Positions 1 through 7,230 of a stretch of DNA of 64,000 nt are shown here, piece after piece; the first letter of the stretch is position 1, and the number at the start of each line of letters is the position of its first letter. A program made the translations under genes and the position numbers. The notes under the pieces were generated by a model. That model did not search any database. It worked only from the letters and a program-made list of their open reading frames with translations, and was not told the DNA's origin. The stretch comes from Clostridiaceae bacterium AM27-36LB (lineage in GTDB: Bacteria; Bacillota; Clostridia; Lachnospirales; Lachnospiraceae): contig QUJQ01000003.1 of NCBI GenBank assembly GCA_003480725.1, forward strand, positions 2,944-66,943, read 5' to 3'.

Positions 1-615
1 AATACGTTTGGATACCCAATGGATGATAAATGCGCCAACCAACAATACGATACTTCCCACATAGATCAGAAAACGGTTTGCCAAAGCCACACTTTCCCTG
101 ATCGGTTCTACCGCTGTCCGGATAATAAAAGGCTCACCGCCCCTTAACACACCTACCATTTTCAGATATCCACCATTTGGTGAATCCCTGCTCACACTCA
201 TCAGATACTGATCATTCTCTGCCAGAATAGATTTCTGATCCGGTCGTATTCCCAGCACATACTCATACAGATCCCGCTGTAATTCCTCCGAATCATGAAC
301 AGATGTCAGTCTTGCCCGTCCATTTTGATCCATGACAAACAGACTGATATTATCTGTCTCACAGATTGTCCGAAGTCCAGCCAGGAATTTTTCACCGCTC
401 AGATTATCAGCCTTCGAAGCTTCATCCATGTATTCATAAGCTTCTTTGATCGCCATGAGTTTGTTCTTTATATAGTAGTCCTGCAGGAAAAAAATATTTG
501 CTACCCAGCAGGCCGCCAATGCCACGATCAGGACTGCCGAGAAAATAATCGTCATTCGGGTTCCTATGGATCTCACTTTTTTCACTTTATTTTTCTGTCT
601 TTGCTCTGTATGCAT
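1..615 (-). CDS. Sensor histidine kinase, N-terminal part (runs off left edge)
   Basis: Only the first 205 codons are inside the window. They read as a basic cytoplasmic tail, a membrane segment at about residues 20-42, an extracellular sensor region of about 140 residues, and a second membrane segment near residues 185-202 ending in a basic stretch where a HAMP domain would begin. This is the usual front end of a membrane sensor kinase; the HisKA and ATPase domains would lie left of the window, so the kinase call is inferred from architecture. The start is the ATG at 613-615 with GGGAGA about seven bases upstream. It follows hydA on the same strand but is separated by a hairpin with a T-run. 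The partner regulator is not visible; the OmpR-type regulator at 5560 is on the other strand and not adjacent. Confidence 0.6.
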   Translation of the reverse strand, partial: MHTEQRQKNKVKKVRSIGTRMTIIFSAVLIVALAACWVANIFFLQDYYIKNKLMAIKEAYEYMDEASKADNLSGEKFLAGLRTICETDNISLFVMDQNGRARLTSVHDSEELQRDLYEYVLGIRPDQKSILAENDQYLMSVSRDSPNGGYLKMVGVLRGGEPFIIRTAVEPIRESVALANRFLIYVGSIVLLVGAFIIHWVSKRI

Positions 616-634
616 ATTGCCATCTCCCGTACTG

Positions 635-664
635 AAAAAAGGCAAAGCACCGAGGCGCTTTGCC
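635..664 (-). terminator. Rho-independent terminator after hydA
   Basis: GGCAAAGC pairs with GCTTTGCC around an 8-base loop and, on the minus strand, is followed by six T. It sits between the hydA stop (739) and the kinase start (615). A possible promoter (TAGACG, 16 bases, TAAAAT on the minus strand, about 678-705) lies just upstream, so the hairpin could instead be in the kinase leader. Confidence 0.7.
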
Positions 665-738
665 TTTTACTGCTGTATTTTATTTTATCACATCACAGAA
701 AAACGTCTATGCTTTTCACAGGAATTTCATATTCCTCC

Positions 739-2439
739 CTATGAAGAACAAAACTCATGATTATGAAGCAGTTCATGTTCTTTTCCTTTGAGGAATCCTT
801 CGTACAGAGACATGATCATCGGGTTTTCATCACTTTTCTTAACCACTGCCACATTGTCAGCACGATAAATACCTTCCATTCTGGCCGCCTTGGTACGGTC
901 GCCTGCCAGTCTCGGCTGGCCTCCACCCATAATGCAGCCTCTGCGGCACGCCATTACCTCGATCAGATGATAATGCTTCTCTCCACTCTTCACCTGCTCC
1001 ATAACTGCTCTTGCATTTGCCAGTCCACTGACAACGCAGATATTCAGGTCGATTCCATCATAAGGAATGGAAAACTCTCTGATAAATCCACCATCACGGA
1101 CACCACACTCAGCAATCGCTTCCAGTGTTTCTTTGTCATGTCCTGGTACCAGTCGGCGGATCACCGCCTCGGTCACTCCACCAGTTACACCAAAGATCAC
1201 ACCTCCGCCGGAACCAAATCCAAACGGAATATCAGAAGACTCAGGCTCCAGTTCTGCAAATTCAATACCGGTCATGCGGATCATATCGATCAGCTCCGTG
1301 GTAGTAATTACATAATCTGTATCCTGTTCTCCATGTGTGAAGCTGTTAGATCTCTTTGCCTCCATCTTCTTAGCTGTACATGGCATGAAAGAAACCATCA
1401 CTGTCTTCTTGCCTTCCGGATTGTTTGCCGGATCGCGGAACCATTCTTTGGTCACTGCTGACATCATTCCCTGCGGAGAACGGCAGGTAGATACATGTTC
1501 CTTATATTCAGGGAACTGATCTCCCACAAATTTAACCCATGCCGGACAGCAGGAAGTCAGAAGCGGAAGCTTCTCGCCAGTTTTCAGGCGGTTCAGGAAC
1601 TCCGCAGATTCTTCCATGATAGTCATATCGGCACTGAATGTAGTATCGTATACTTCATCAAATCCAATGCGGTGAAGTACATTGACGATCTTGCCCATGA
1701 CACTCTTACCCTTTGGCAGACCAAAGGCACTTCCCACTGCCACACGGACAGCCGGTGCCACCTGTGCGACAACTCTGACATCAGGATCAGCCAAAGCTTC
1801 CCATACTGCCTCTCTGTTGTGACGGATACTGATTGCTCCGGTCGGACAGAAGATCTGACACTGACCACAGTTTACGCAGTCTGTCGCAGCGATCTCTTTG
1901 TCAAATGCCGGCATAACCATAGCTTCTGAACCACGAAATGCAAAATCCAATGCGCCTACACCCTGCAGTTCGTTGCAGACACGAACGCAATTACCACAGA
2001 GAATACATTTATTCGGATCTCTGACGATAGACGGAGAACTGAAATCCCGTAGCTTCTGTTCTCTGTAATTGCTGTATCGTACAGAAGTCACGCCAAAACG
2101 GTGTGCCAGTGTCTGCAGATTACAGTCACCACTCTTAACACAGGTCGTACAGTCTCTGCAGTGAGATGCAAGCAAAAGCTCAATGATCAGTTTTCTGTAT
2201 TTTTTTAATTTTCCGGTATTGGTGTAGATCACCATACCGTCTCTTGGTTCTTCTGAGCAGGAAGCAAAAGTTCTTCCTCTGTCATCCTCTACCGTACACA
2301 GACGACAGGCTCCAAACGTGGACAATTCCGAGTGATAGCATAATGTTGGAATATCAATACCCGCTTTACGGATAACAGTCAGGAGGTTCTTCTCATCGGT
2401 AAATTCTACTTTTCTTCCATCGATTGTAATTGTTCCCAT
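739..2439 (-). CDS. hydA: [FeFe]-hydrogenase catalytic subunit HydA
   Basis: Catalytic subunit that interconverts protons, electrons and H2. In order: a plant-type [2Fe-2S] domain (Cys34, 45, 48, 61), a His-Cys3 [4Fe-4S] site (His93, Cys97, 100, 106), two ferredoxin-type [4Fe-4S] clusters (Cys145-155 and 188-198), then the H-cluster domain with all three signatures: TSCCPAW at 295-301, MPC ending at Cys354, and MACRRGC with Cys498 and Cys502 before GGGQP. At 566 residues it matches clostridial CpI-type enzymes and lacks the extra C-terminal cluster of longer HydA forms. It is the last gene of a HydC-HydB-HydA operon, which points to the trimeric NADH/ferredoxin electron-bifurcating type (known for the family; inferred here). 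RBS GGGGGGA precedes the ATG. No maturases are in the window. Confidence 0.95.
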   Translation of the reverse strand: MGTITIDGRKVEFTDEKNLLTVIRKAGIDIPTLCYHSELSTFGACRLCTVEDDRGRTFASCSEEPRDGMVIYTNTGKLKKYRKLIIELLLASHCRDCTTCVKSGDCNLQTLAHRFGVTSVRYSNYREQKLRDFSSPSIVRDPNKCILCGNCVRVCNELQGVGALDFAFRGSEAMVMPAFDKEIAATDCVNCGQCQIFCPTGAISIRHNREAVWEALADPDVRVVAQVAPAVRVAVGSAFGLPKGKSVMGKIVNVLHRIGFDEVYDTTFSADMTIMEESAEFLNRLKTGEKLPLLTSCCPAWVKFVGDQFPEYKEHVSTCRSPQGMMSAVTKEWFRDPANNPEGKKTVMVSFMPCTAKKMEAKRSNSFTHGEQDTDYVITTTELIDMIRMTGIEFAELEPESSDIPFGFGSGGGVIFGVTGGVTEAVIRRLVPGHDKETLEAIAECGVRDGGFIREFSIPYDGIDLNICVVSGLANARAVMEQVKSGEKHYHLIEVMACRRGCIMGGGQPRLAGDRTKAARMEGIYRADNVAVVKKSDENPMIMSLYEGFLKGKEHELLHNHEFCSS

Positions 2440-2450
2440 ATTCGTCCCCC

Positions 2451-4331
2451 CTATGCTTCAATATAGACAGCGTCAAATGCACAGTTATCCTTACATGCCG
2501 AACACTTGATGCACAGGCTCGGATCAATGTGGTAGCTCTCCTTACGCACACCTGTGATAGCTCCCACCGGACAGTTCTTTGCACACTTTCCACAGCCCTT
2601 ACAGAACTCTGGGTTGATAATGAATCTGCGCATTGCCTGACAGACTTTTGCACGACACTTGTGGTCACGGATATGTTCCTCGTACTCATCACGGAAGGTC
2701 TTCAGAGTACTGAGCACCGGCAGCGGCGCGCTCTTACCAAGTCCGCACAGAGCCATACTCTGTATCATCTTTGCCAGTTCCTCCAGACGGTCCAGATCTT
2801 CCATTTCGCCTTCATCATTCACGATCCGTTCCAGGATCTCCAGCATTCTCTTGGTTCCTTCCCGACACGGAACGCATTTTCCACAGGACTCTCTCTGGGT
2901 AAAGCTCATGAAGAAACGGGCAACCTCTACCATACAGGTATTGGTATCCATAACTACCATTCCACCGGATCCTACGATTGCATCGAATTTCTTTACAGAG
3001 TCAAAATCCAAAGGCTCATCCAGATGTTTCTCTGTCAGACATCCACCGGAAGGTCCACCGATCTGAACTGCTTTGAACTGAGCACCATTTTTGAGACCGC
3101 CACCAATATCAAAGATGATCTGGCGAAGGGTACTTCCCATCGGCACCTCGATCAGACCTGTATTTTCAATAGATCCAGTCAATGAGAAGGTCTTGGTTCC
3201 CGGGCTGCCCTCTGTACCGATAGTACGATACCAGTCTGCTCCTTGCAGAATGATCTTCGGCACATTGGCATAAGTCTCTACGTTATTTAATACGGTCGGC
3301 TTCTCCCACAGACCTTTTTCTACGGTTCTTGGCGGTTTCACACGCGGCATACCACGCTTGCCTTCAATAGAAGCAGTCAGTGCAGAACCTTCTCCACAGA
3401 CAAATGCACCTGCTCCTCTGTTAATATGTAAGCGGAAAGAAAAATCTGTTCCCAGAATATGGTCTCCCAAAAGTCCTCTCTCTTCCAGCTGTGCAATAGC
3501 ATGACGAAGTCTTGCTACAGACATCGGATATTCCGCACGTACATAAATATATCCATCTGAAGATTCTACTGCATAAGCGGCAATCATCATGCCTTCGATC
3601 AGTTTGAACGGATCGCCTTCCATAACGGAGCCATCCATGAACGCTCCCGGGTCACCCTCATCGCCATTACATACTACATAACGGGTCTTCTCAGCCTGAC
3701 GTGCCACCTGTTTCCATTTCTTACCACAGGGGAATCCTCCGCCTCCACGTCCACGAAGTCCGGAACGGTCAACTTCATTGATTACATCCTCTCTGGACAT
3801 CTCAAACATGGCTTTTGACAGCGCTTCAAAACCTCCTGCTGCAATGTATTCGTCCAAGGATTCCGCATCCACACGACCACAGTTTTCCAGAACGATTCTG
3901 GTCTGCTTTGCCATAAACGGAATATCTTCCGGATGACGATAATGTACGTCTTTCTTTGAATAAAGAAGGCGTTCTACCACTTCTCCATGTAGAACAGTCT
4001 GTTCAAAAATCTCCTGGCAGTCCTCTTTCTGCACTTTTACGTACTGGATAGTCTCTCCGCCTCTCTGAATTCTGACCAGGGGTCCTAACTCACAGAAGCC
4101 CTGACATCCTGTCTTCTTTACCCCCACATGCTCTCCCTCATCATGTGGTGCAAAATCCAGACAGACATTTGGCGTATCTTTTACAAGTTCCAGAAATTCC
4201 TCATAAATCTTTGTTGAACCGGTTGCAATACAGCCGGTGCCGGAACAGACAAGAATGCGGCAGTCACAGTCTTCTATATGCGCTTTGGCCGCCGTCCGCA
4301 CCTGCATTAAATCTTCTCTGTTTTTGATCAT
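2451..4331 (-). CDS. hydB: Hydrogenase NADH/flavin subunit HydB (NuoF-like)
   Basis: Flavoprotein subunit that handles NAD(H) in the hydrogenase complex. The N-terminus is a thioredoxin-like [2Fe-2S] domain (Cys29, Cys34, Cys76, Cys80). The NuoF core follows, with the glycine-rich GRGGGGFP FMN/NADH site and the ESCGKCVPC [4Fe-4S] motif. The C-terminus adds a two-cluster ferredoxin domain (CKGCGKCAKNC and CIKCSACKDNC). This order is the standard HydB of bifurcating hydrogenases, and 626 residues is the normal size. Its ATG overlaps the hydC stop (TGATGA), so the two are translationally coupled; hydA starts 11 bases after it. Confidence 0.95.
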   Translation of the reverse strand: MIKNREDLMQVRTAAKAHIEDCDCRILVCSGTGCIATGSTKIYEEFLELVKDTPNVCLDFAPHDEGEHVGVKKTGCQGFCELGPLVRIQRGGETIQYVKVQKEDCQEIFEQTVLHGEVVERLLYSKKDVHYRHPEDIPFMAKQTRIVLENCGRVDAESLDEYIAAGGFEALSKAMFEMSREDVINEVDRSGLRGRGGGGFPCGKKWKQVARQAEKTRYVVCNGDEGDPGAFMDGSVMEGDPFKLIEGMMIAAYAVESSDGYIYVRAEYPMSVARLRHAIAQLEERGLLGDHILGTDFSFRLHINRGAGAFVCGEGSALTASIEGKRGMPRVKPPRTVEKGLWEKPTVLNNVETYANVPKIILQGADWYRTIGTEGSPGTKTFSLTGSIENTGLIEVPMGSTLRQIIFDIGGGLKNGAQFKAVQIGGPSGGCLTEKHLDEPLDFDSVKKFDAIVGSGGMVVMDTNTCMVEVARFFMSFTQRESCGKCVPCREGTKRMLEILERIVNDEGEMEDLDRLEELAKMIQSMALCGLGKSAPLPVLSTLKTFRDEYEEHIRDHKCRAKVCQAMRRFIINPEFCKGCGKCAKNCPVGAITGVRKESYHIDPSLCIKCSACKDNCAFDAVYIEA

Positions 4332-4807
4332 CAGCCAATACCTCTCAATTCTTCAATCACTGCCAGCGCTTTCTCCGGTGTCATGGAAGGATGCACCTCT
4401 TCATTGACCATCATGGTAGGCGCAAGTCCACAGGCACCCAGACAGGATACGGTCTCTACGGTGAACATCATGTCGTCAGTCGTATGCTTTTTCCTGCTCA
4501 ATCCAAGTTCTTTCCAAAGTGCCTCCAACACTGGCATAGATTTACGTACATGACAGGCCGTTCCGTCACACACTTTGATCACATATTTTCCCTTGGCTTC
4601 AAAAGAAAAATTCTCATAGAAAGTAGCGACGCTGTAAGCTTTTGCCTCTGTAATTCCGATCTGTTCGGCTACATAAGTTAACAGTTCCCCCGGCAGGTAG
4701 CGGTACTCCGCCTGAATATCCTGCATAATTGGAATCAGCGAACCGGCTTTCTTGCCGTAGTGCTCGATGATCTCGTCTGTCTTACGATAATAAGACTGAT
4801 CCAGCAT
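4331..4807 (-). CDS. hydC: Hydrogenase [2Fe-2S] subunit HydC (NuoE-like)
   Basis: Small thioredoxin-fold electron carrier of the hydrogenase complex, homologous to NuoE. It has a helical N-terminal part and a C-terminal [2Fe-2S] domain with ligands Cys80, Cys85, Cys122 and Cys126 (motifs CDGTAC and CLGAC). At 158 residues it is full length. It is the first gene of the operon: RBS AAGGAGG eight to nine bases before the ATG, and a promoter on the minus strand at 4870-4898. Confidence 0.93.
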   Translation of the reverse strand: MLDQSYYRKTDEIIEHYGKKAGSLIPIMQDIQAEYRYLPGELLTYVAEQIGITEAKAYSVATFYENFSFEAKGKYVIKVCDGTACHVRKSMPVLEALWKELGLSRKKHTTDDMMFTVETVSCLGACGLAPTMMVNEEVHPSMTPEKALAVIEELRGIG

Positions 4808-4836
4808 TCCTTATTCCTCCTTGTCCCATATATTTA

Positions 4837-4857
4837 TTTTGTGCAGTTCGCACATAA
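4837..4857. promoter_or_regulatory. Inverted repeat between hydC promoter and RBS (possible operator)
   Basis: TTTTGTGC (4837-4844), five bases, GCACATAA (4850-4857): arms match at 7 of 8 positions. It lies just downstream of the -10 box, an operator-like position. The arms do not match the usual clostridial Rex site (TTGTTAA-type), so no regulator is assigned. Confidence 0.35.
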
Positions 4858-4869
4858 CCCTATGAATAT

Positions 4870-4898
4870 ATATTATCATTTTCTGGTATTATGCACAA
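4870..4898 (-). promoter_or_regulatory. Predicted sigma-A promoter of hydCBA
   Basis: On the minus strand TTGTGC (4893-4898) and TAATAT (4870-4875) are 17 bases apart, about 60 bases upstream of hydC. Confidence 0.6.
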
Positions 4899-5011
4899 TA
4901 TACGAAATAAACAGTTTTTTGCTGTGCATTTTGACAAATTCAGCAGTTAGTTTTTATAAATGTGCTTTATACAAACGATGTATCTTCTGTCTTTTATATT
5001 ACAAAAACTAC

Positions 5012-5040
5012 TTGACATCGTACTTTCCATCCTCTATCAT
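5012..5040 (+). promoter_or_regulatory. Predicted sigma-A promoter of ssrA
   Basis: Consensus TTGACA at 5012-5017, a 17-base spacer, and TATCAT at 5035-5040. Transcription would begin near 5047, about 40 bases before the mature tmRNA end, leaving a short 5' precursor for RNase P. Confidence 0.8.
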
Positions 5041-5086
5041 GTATCAAAGATGCAATTTCACTTTGGCGTAAGCTTTACATGTTTTC

Positions 5087-5423
5087 GGGCTTGTAAAGGT
5101 TTCGACGGGGGTTTTGAAGTTGTGGCAGCCATCCGAAGGCACCGCGTAAGGTGCAAATCTAAATATAAACGCTGAAGATAATTTAGCAATCGCTGCCTAA
5201 TGGCAGCTGTCTGACTCAGAGCACCTACACTTTGTGACCCAGGCATCGACTATGTAGGAAACGACACACGCTAAGCTTTGCGCGTGCGGGCGTATCATGA
5301 AGCTACTAAAACTGTAAGCCTGTCATTTGGCGTGCAGCGGAGGGAATGTCAAACAAGTGACTGTGATGGGAGATACCGCAATGAATGGGCTTTCGGACGC
5401 GGGTTCGATTCCCGCCAGGTCCA
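5087..5423 (+). ncRNA. ssrA: tmRNA (SsrA)
   Basis: Rescues stalled ribosomes. The 5' end GGGCTTG (5087-5093) pairs with CAGGTCC (5416-5422) as the acceptor stem. The T-arm is GCGGG/CCCGC with loop TTCGATT (5399-5415). The conserved GTAAAGGTTTCGACGGGG block follows the 5' stem. The tag frame starts at GCA 5153 and ends at TAA 5198-5200, encoding ANLNINAEDNLAIAA. The CCA end is not encoded (TAC follows the discriminator A5423), so CCA must be added after transcription. Confidence 0.96.
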
Positions 5424-5433
5424 TACGGACGAG

Positions 5434-5467
5434 GAGTTCTGATTTTTAGAATCGGGGCTCTTTTTTT
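5434..5467 (+). terminator. Terminator of ssrA
   Basis: An 11-bp stem with several G-U pairs (5434-5444 with 5450-5460), a 5-base loop, then seven T. Confidence 0.8.
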
Positions 5468-5559
5468 ATAAACAAAATCTTACATCGTTGTCTCATTTTC
5501 ACAAAATAAACATATTCCCTTGCTACAATAAAGCAAAAAGACCGGGAGGAGTGTCTGTC

Positions 5560-6234
5560 ATGGATAAACTGAAGATCCTTGTAGTTGATGATGAAAGTCG
5601 CATGCGCAAGCTGGTCAGAGACTTTCTTGTAAAACAGAATTTTGATGTACTGGAAGCCGGAGACGGTGAAGAAGCGGTGGACATTTTCTTCCGCGAAAAA
5701 GATATTGCACTGATCATTCTGGATGTAATGATGCCGAAGATGGACGGCTGGCAGGTATGCCGTGAGATCCGCGCCTATTCCAAGGTGCCGATCATCATGT
5801 TGACTGCTAAGAGTGATGAGCGAGATGAACTCCAGGGATTTGATCTTGGTGTAGACGAATACATTACCAAGCCGTTCAGTCCTAAGATTCTGGTTGCCCG
5901 CGTGGAAGCGATCCTGCGCCGTTCTAATCTGCTCACCAATGAAGATATCATCTCTGCCGGCGGCATTGAACTGAATAAATCTGCTCACCAGGTGAAGATT
6001 GACGGCAAGGACATTGAACTGAGCTTCAAGGAATTCGAACTGCTGGCTTATTTTATGGAAAATCAGGGCATCGCTCTGTCCCGTGAGAAAATCCTTAATA
6101 ATGTGTGGAATTATGATTATTTCGGTGATGCCAGAACCATTGACACCCATGTAAAGAAACTGAGAAGCAAACTGGGTGAAAAAGGAGAACTTATCAAAAC
6201 CATCTGGGGAATGGGATATAAGTTTGAGCCATAA
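5560..6234 (+). CDS. OmpR/PhoB-family response regulator
   Basis: Two-component transcription regulator of 224 residues. The receiver domain (about 1-120) has the acidic pair at Asp10-Asp11, phospho-acceptor Asp55 in LDVMMP, Thr82 and Lys104 in TKPF. The C-terminal winged helix (about 130-222) carries the family pattern through the THVKKLRSKLG recognition helix to GMGYKF. The ATG at 5560 is chosen because GGGAGGAG lies upstream of it and the protein then begins at the receiver fold; the longer in-frame start at 5488 has no such support. No kinase gene adjoins it, so it is an orphan regulator in this window. It follows the ssrA terminator. Confidence 0.9.
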   Translation: MDKLKILVVDDESRMRKLVRDFLVKQNFDVLEAGDGEEAVDIFFREKDIALIILDVMMPKMDGWQVCREIRAYSKVPIIMLTAKSDERDELQGFDLGVDEYITKPFSPKILVARVEAILRRSNLLTNEDIISAGGIELNKSAHQVKIDGKDIELSFKEFELLAYFMENQGIALSREKILNNVWNYDYFGDARTIDTHVKKLRSKLGEKGELIKTIWGMGYKFEP

Positions 6235-6257
6235 AAATGTGATACTTGTAAACTTGT

Positions 6258-6303
6258 AACAGCCCGGGGTGACAGCATAACTGCGCTGTCACCCTGGGCT
6301 GTT
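6258..6303. repeat. Strong hairpin, related to the larger palindrome at 6885-7224
   Basis: AACAGCCC plus GGGTGACAGC pairs with GCTGTCACCC plus GGGCTGTT around a short loop. It lies between the convergent response-regulator gene and the gene at 6289-6762, whose last codons it overlaps. There is no T-run on the plus side. Blocks AACAGC, CCGG and GACAGCATAA recur in the right arm of the 6885-7224 palindrome, so it may be a short member of the same repeat family as well as a transcript end. Confidence 0.6.
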
Positions 6304-6762
6304 GTAGGTTATAAAAGTATATTTTTTATTTGCTTCTTCTTTAGAAGTGAAGATTTCTATTTCTTCACAGAGTTTTAATTCAGATTTCCAGTTCTTGCAA
6401 TTTTCCAAAAATTTTTTAAGATCAGCAGCAATCAGATAAGTTTTTCTGTCTTTGTCGATATAGCAGATCGGCAAATCACTTTCCATATCTGTTGTTCCAC
6501 CAACAGTTCCGATATAACCACCCTCACTGTCCCAGGCCATAATATCGATCCATGGAACGGTAAAAAAATCTATATTCACCATCCTGTCATCAAAGATAAA
6601 ATGAATGTCATACTCATCTGCATATCTCTGATATTCCTCATCTCTGTCTTCCACCGGCATGGAATATACCGTTGTACCTGCCGGAATGACGTCTTTTCCT
6701 GTTACAAAAACTCCAACACAGGCCCCGTCCACCTGACTCATGTCTACATAAACTCTCTCCAT
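6289..6762 (-). CDS. Uncharacterised protein, 157 residues
   Basis: I do not recognise a family. The protein is acidic, soluble in appearance, without a signal peptide or membrane segment, and rich in Tyr, Asp and Glu; it ends in a Glu/Lys-rich helical stretch. The start is well supported by a GGGGGAG ribosome site just upstream. It stands alone between a convergent regulator gene and the palindrome downstream of ftsH. Confidence 0.6.
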   Translation of the reverse strand: MERVYVDMSQVDGACVGVFVTGKDVIPAGTTVYSMPVEDRDEEYQRYADEYDIHFIFDDRMVNIDFFTVPWIDIMAWDSEGGYIGTVGGTTDMESDLPICYIDKDRKTYLIAADLKKFLENCKNWKSELKLCEEIEIFTSKEEANKKYTFITYNSPG

Positions 6763-6884
6763 CTTGCTCCCCCCATAAACACCAGCTTACTAACTCAAAT
6801 ATAGATGAATTTGTCGCTTTTGTAAACCTACAACAGTTCCTCAAAAATCTCAACAACTATGCATCTGAATAAGTTTTATCAGAA

Positions 6885-7224
6885 CCTGCAACAACTCCGG
6901 ACGGCAACATAAAAGTTCGCAAAACCTGAATCAGCCCATGCTGCTAGACCAAATCCCATAAAAATTACAACAGCTTCGAGTGACAACAATAAACTGCGCT
7001 GTATGACTTGGAGCGAACAGGGAAGTTCTGGACTACTGACTGATGCGTACACTTCTGTGTACGTAAGCAGGCAGTATGCCAGGACTTTTCTGTCCGATAC
7101 ACGTCATACGAGCTTTTATGTTGTCATTCGAAGCTTCATAATTTTATGTGAATTTTTATTCTATCAGCATGGGCTGCTATAGATTTCTACAAACTTTTAT
7201 GCTGTCGTCCGGAGCTGTTTACAG
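6885..7224. repeat. Long imperfect palindrome (~340 bases) downstream of ftsH
   Basis: The left arm (about 6885-7030) and the reverse complement of the right arm (about 7080-7224) align over most of their length with short mismatches. Matching blocks include CTCCGGACG, CATAAAAGTT, CAGCCCATGCTG, GCTTCGA and TGACAAC. The centre holds a small hairpin with GTACAC/GTGTAC arms. No reading frame is convincing. It could be a MITE-like element, a repeat family unit, or a structured 3' UTR of ftsH. Confidence 0.75.
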
Positions 7225-7230
7225 TATTAT

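Noticed and set aside
295..760. Plus-strand open frames over the left kinase end and hydA terminator
   Set aside because: No ribosome site or family pattern; the minus strand has a coherent sensor-kinase N-terminus and a terminator here.
4837..4857. Rex operator
   Set aside because: The arms contain GTGC/GCAC instead of the TTAACAA-type sequence expected for clostridial Rex.
5399..5423. A tRNA-like 3' end with T-arm
   Set aside because: It is the 3' half of the tmRNA acceptor/T-arm; the 5' half is at 5087, so it is not a separate tRNA gene.
1..6234. Left-edge kinase and the 5560 response regulator as a two-component pair
   Set aside because: They are on opposite strands with the hydrogenase operon and ssrA between, so there is no positional support.
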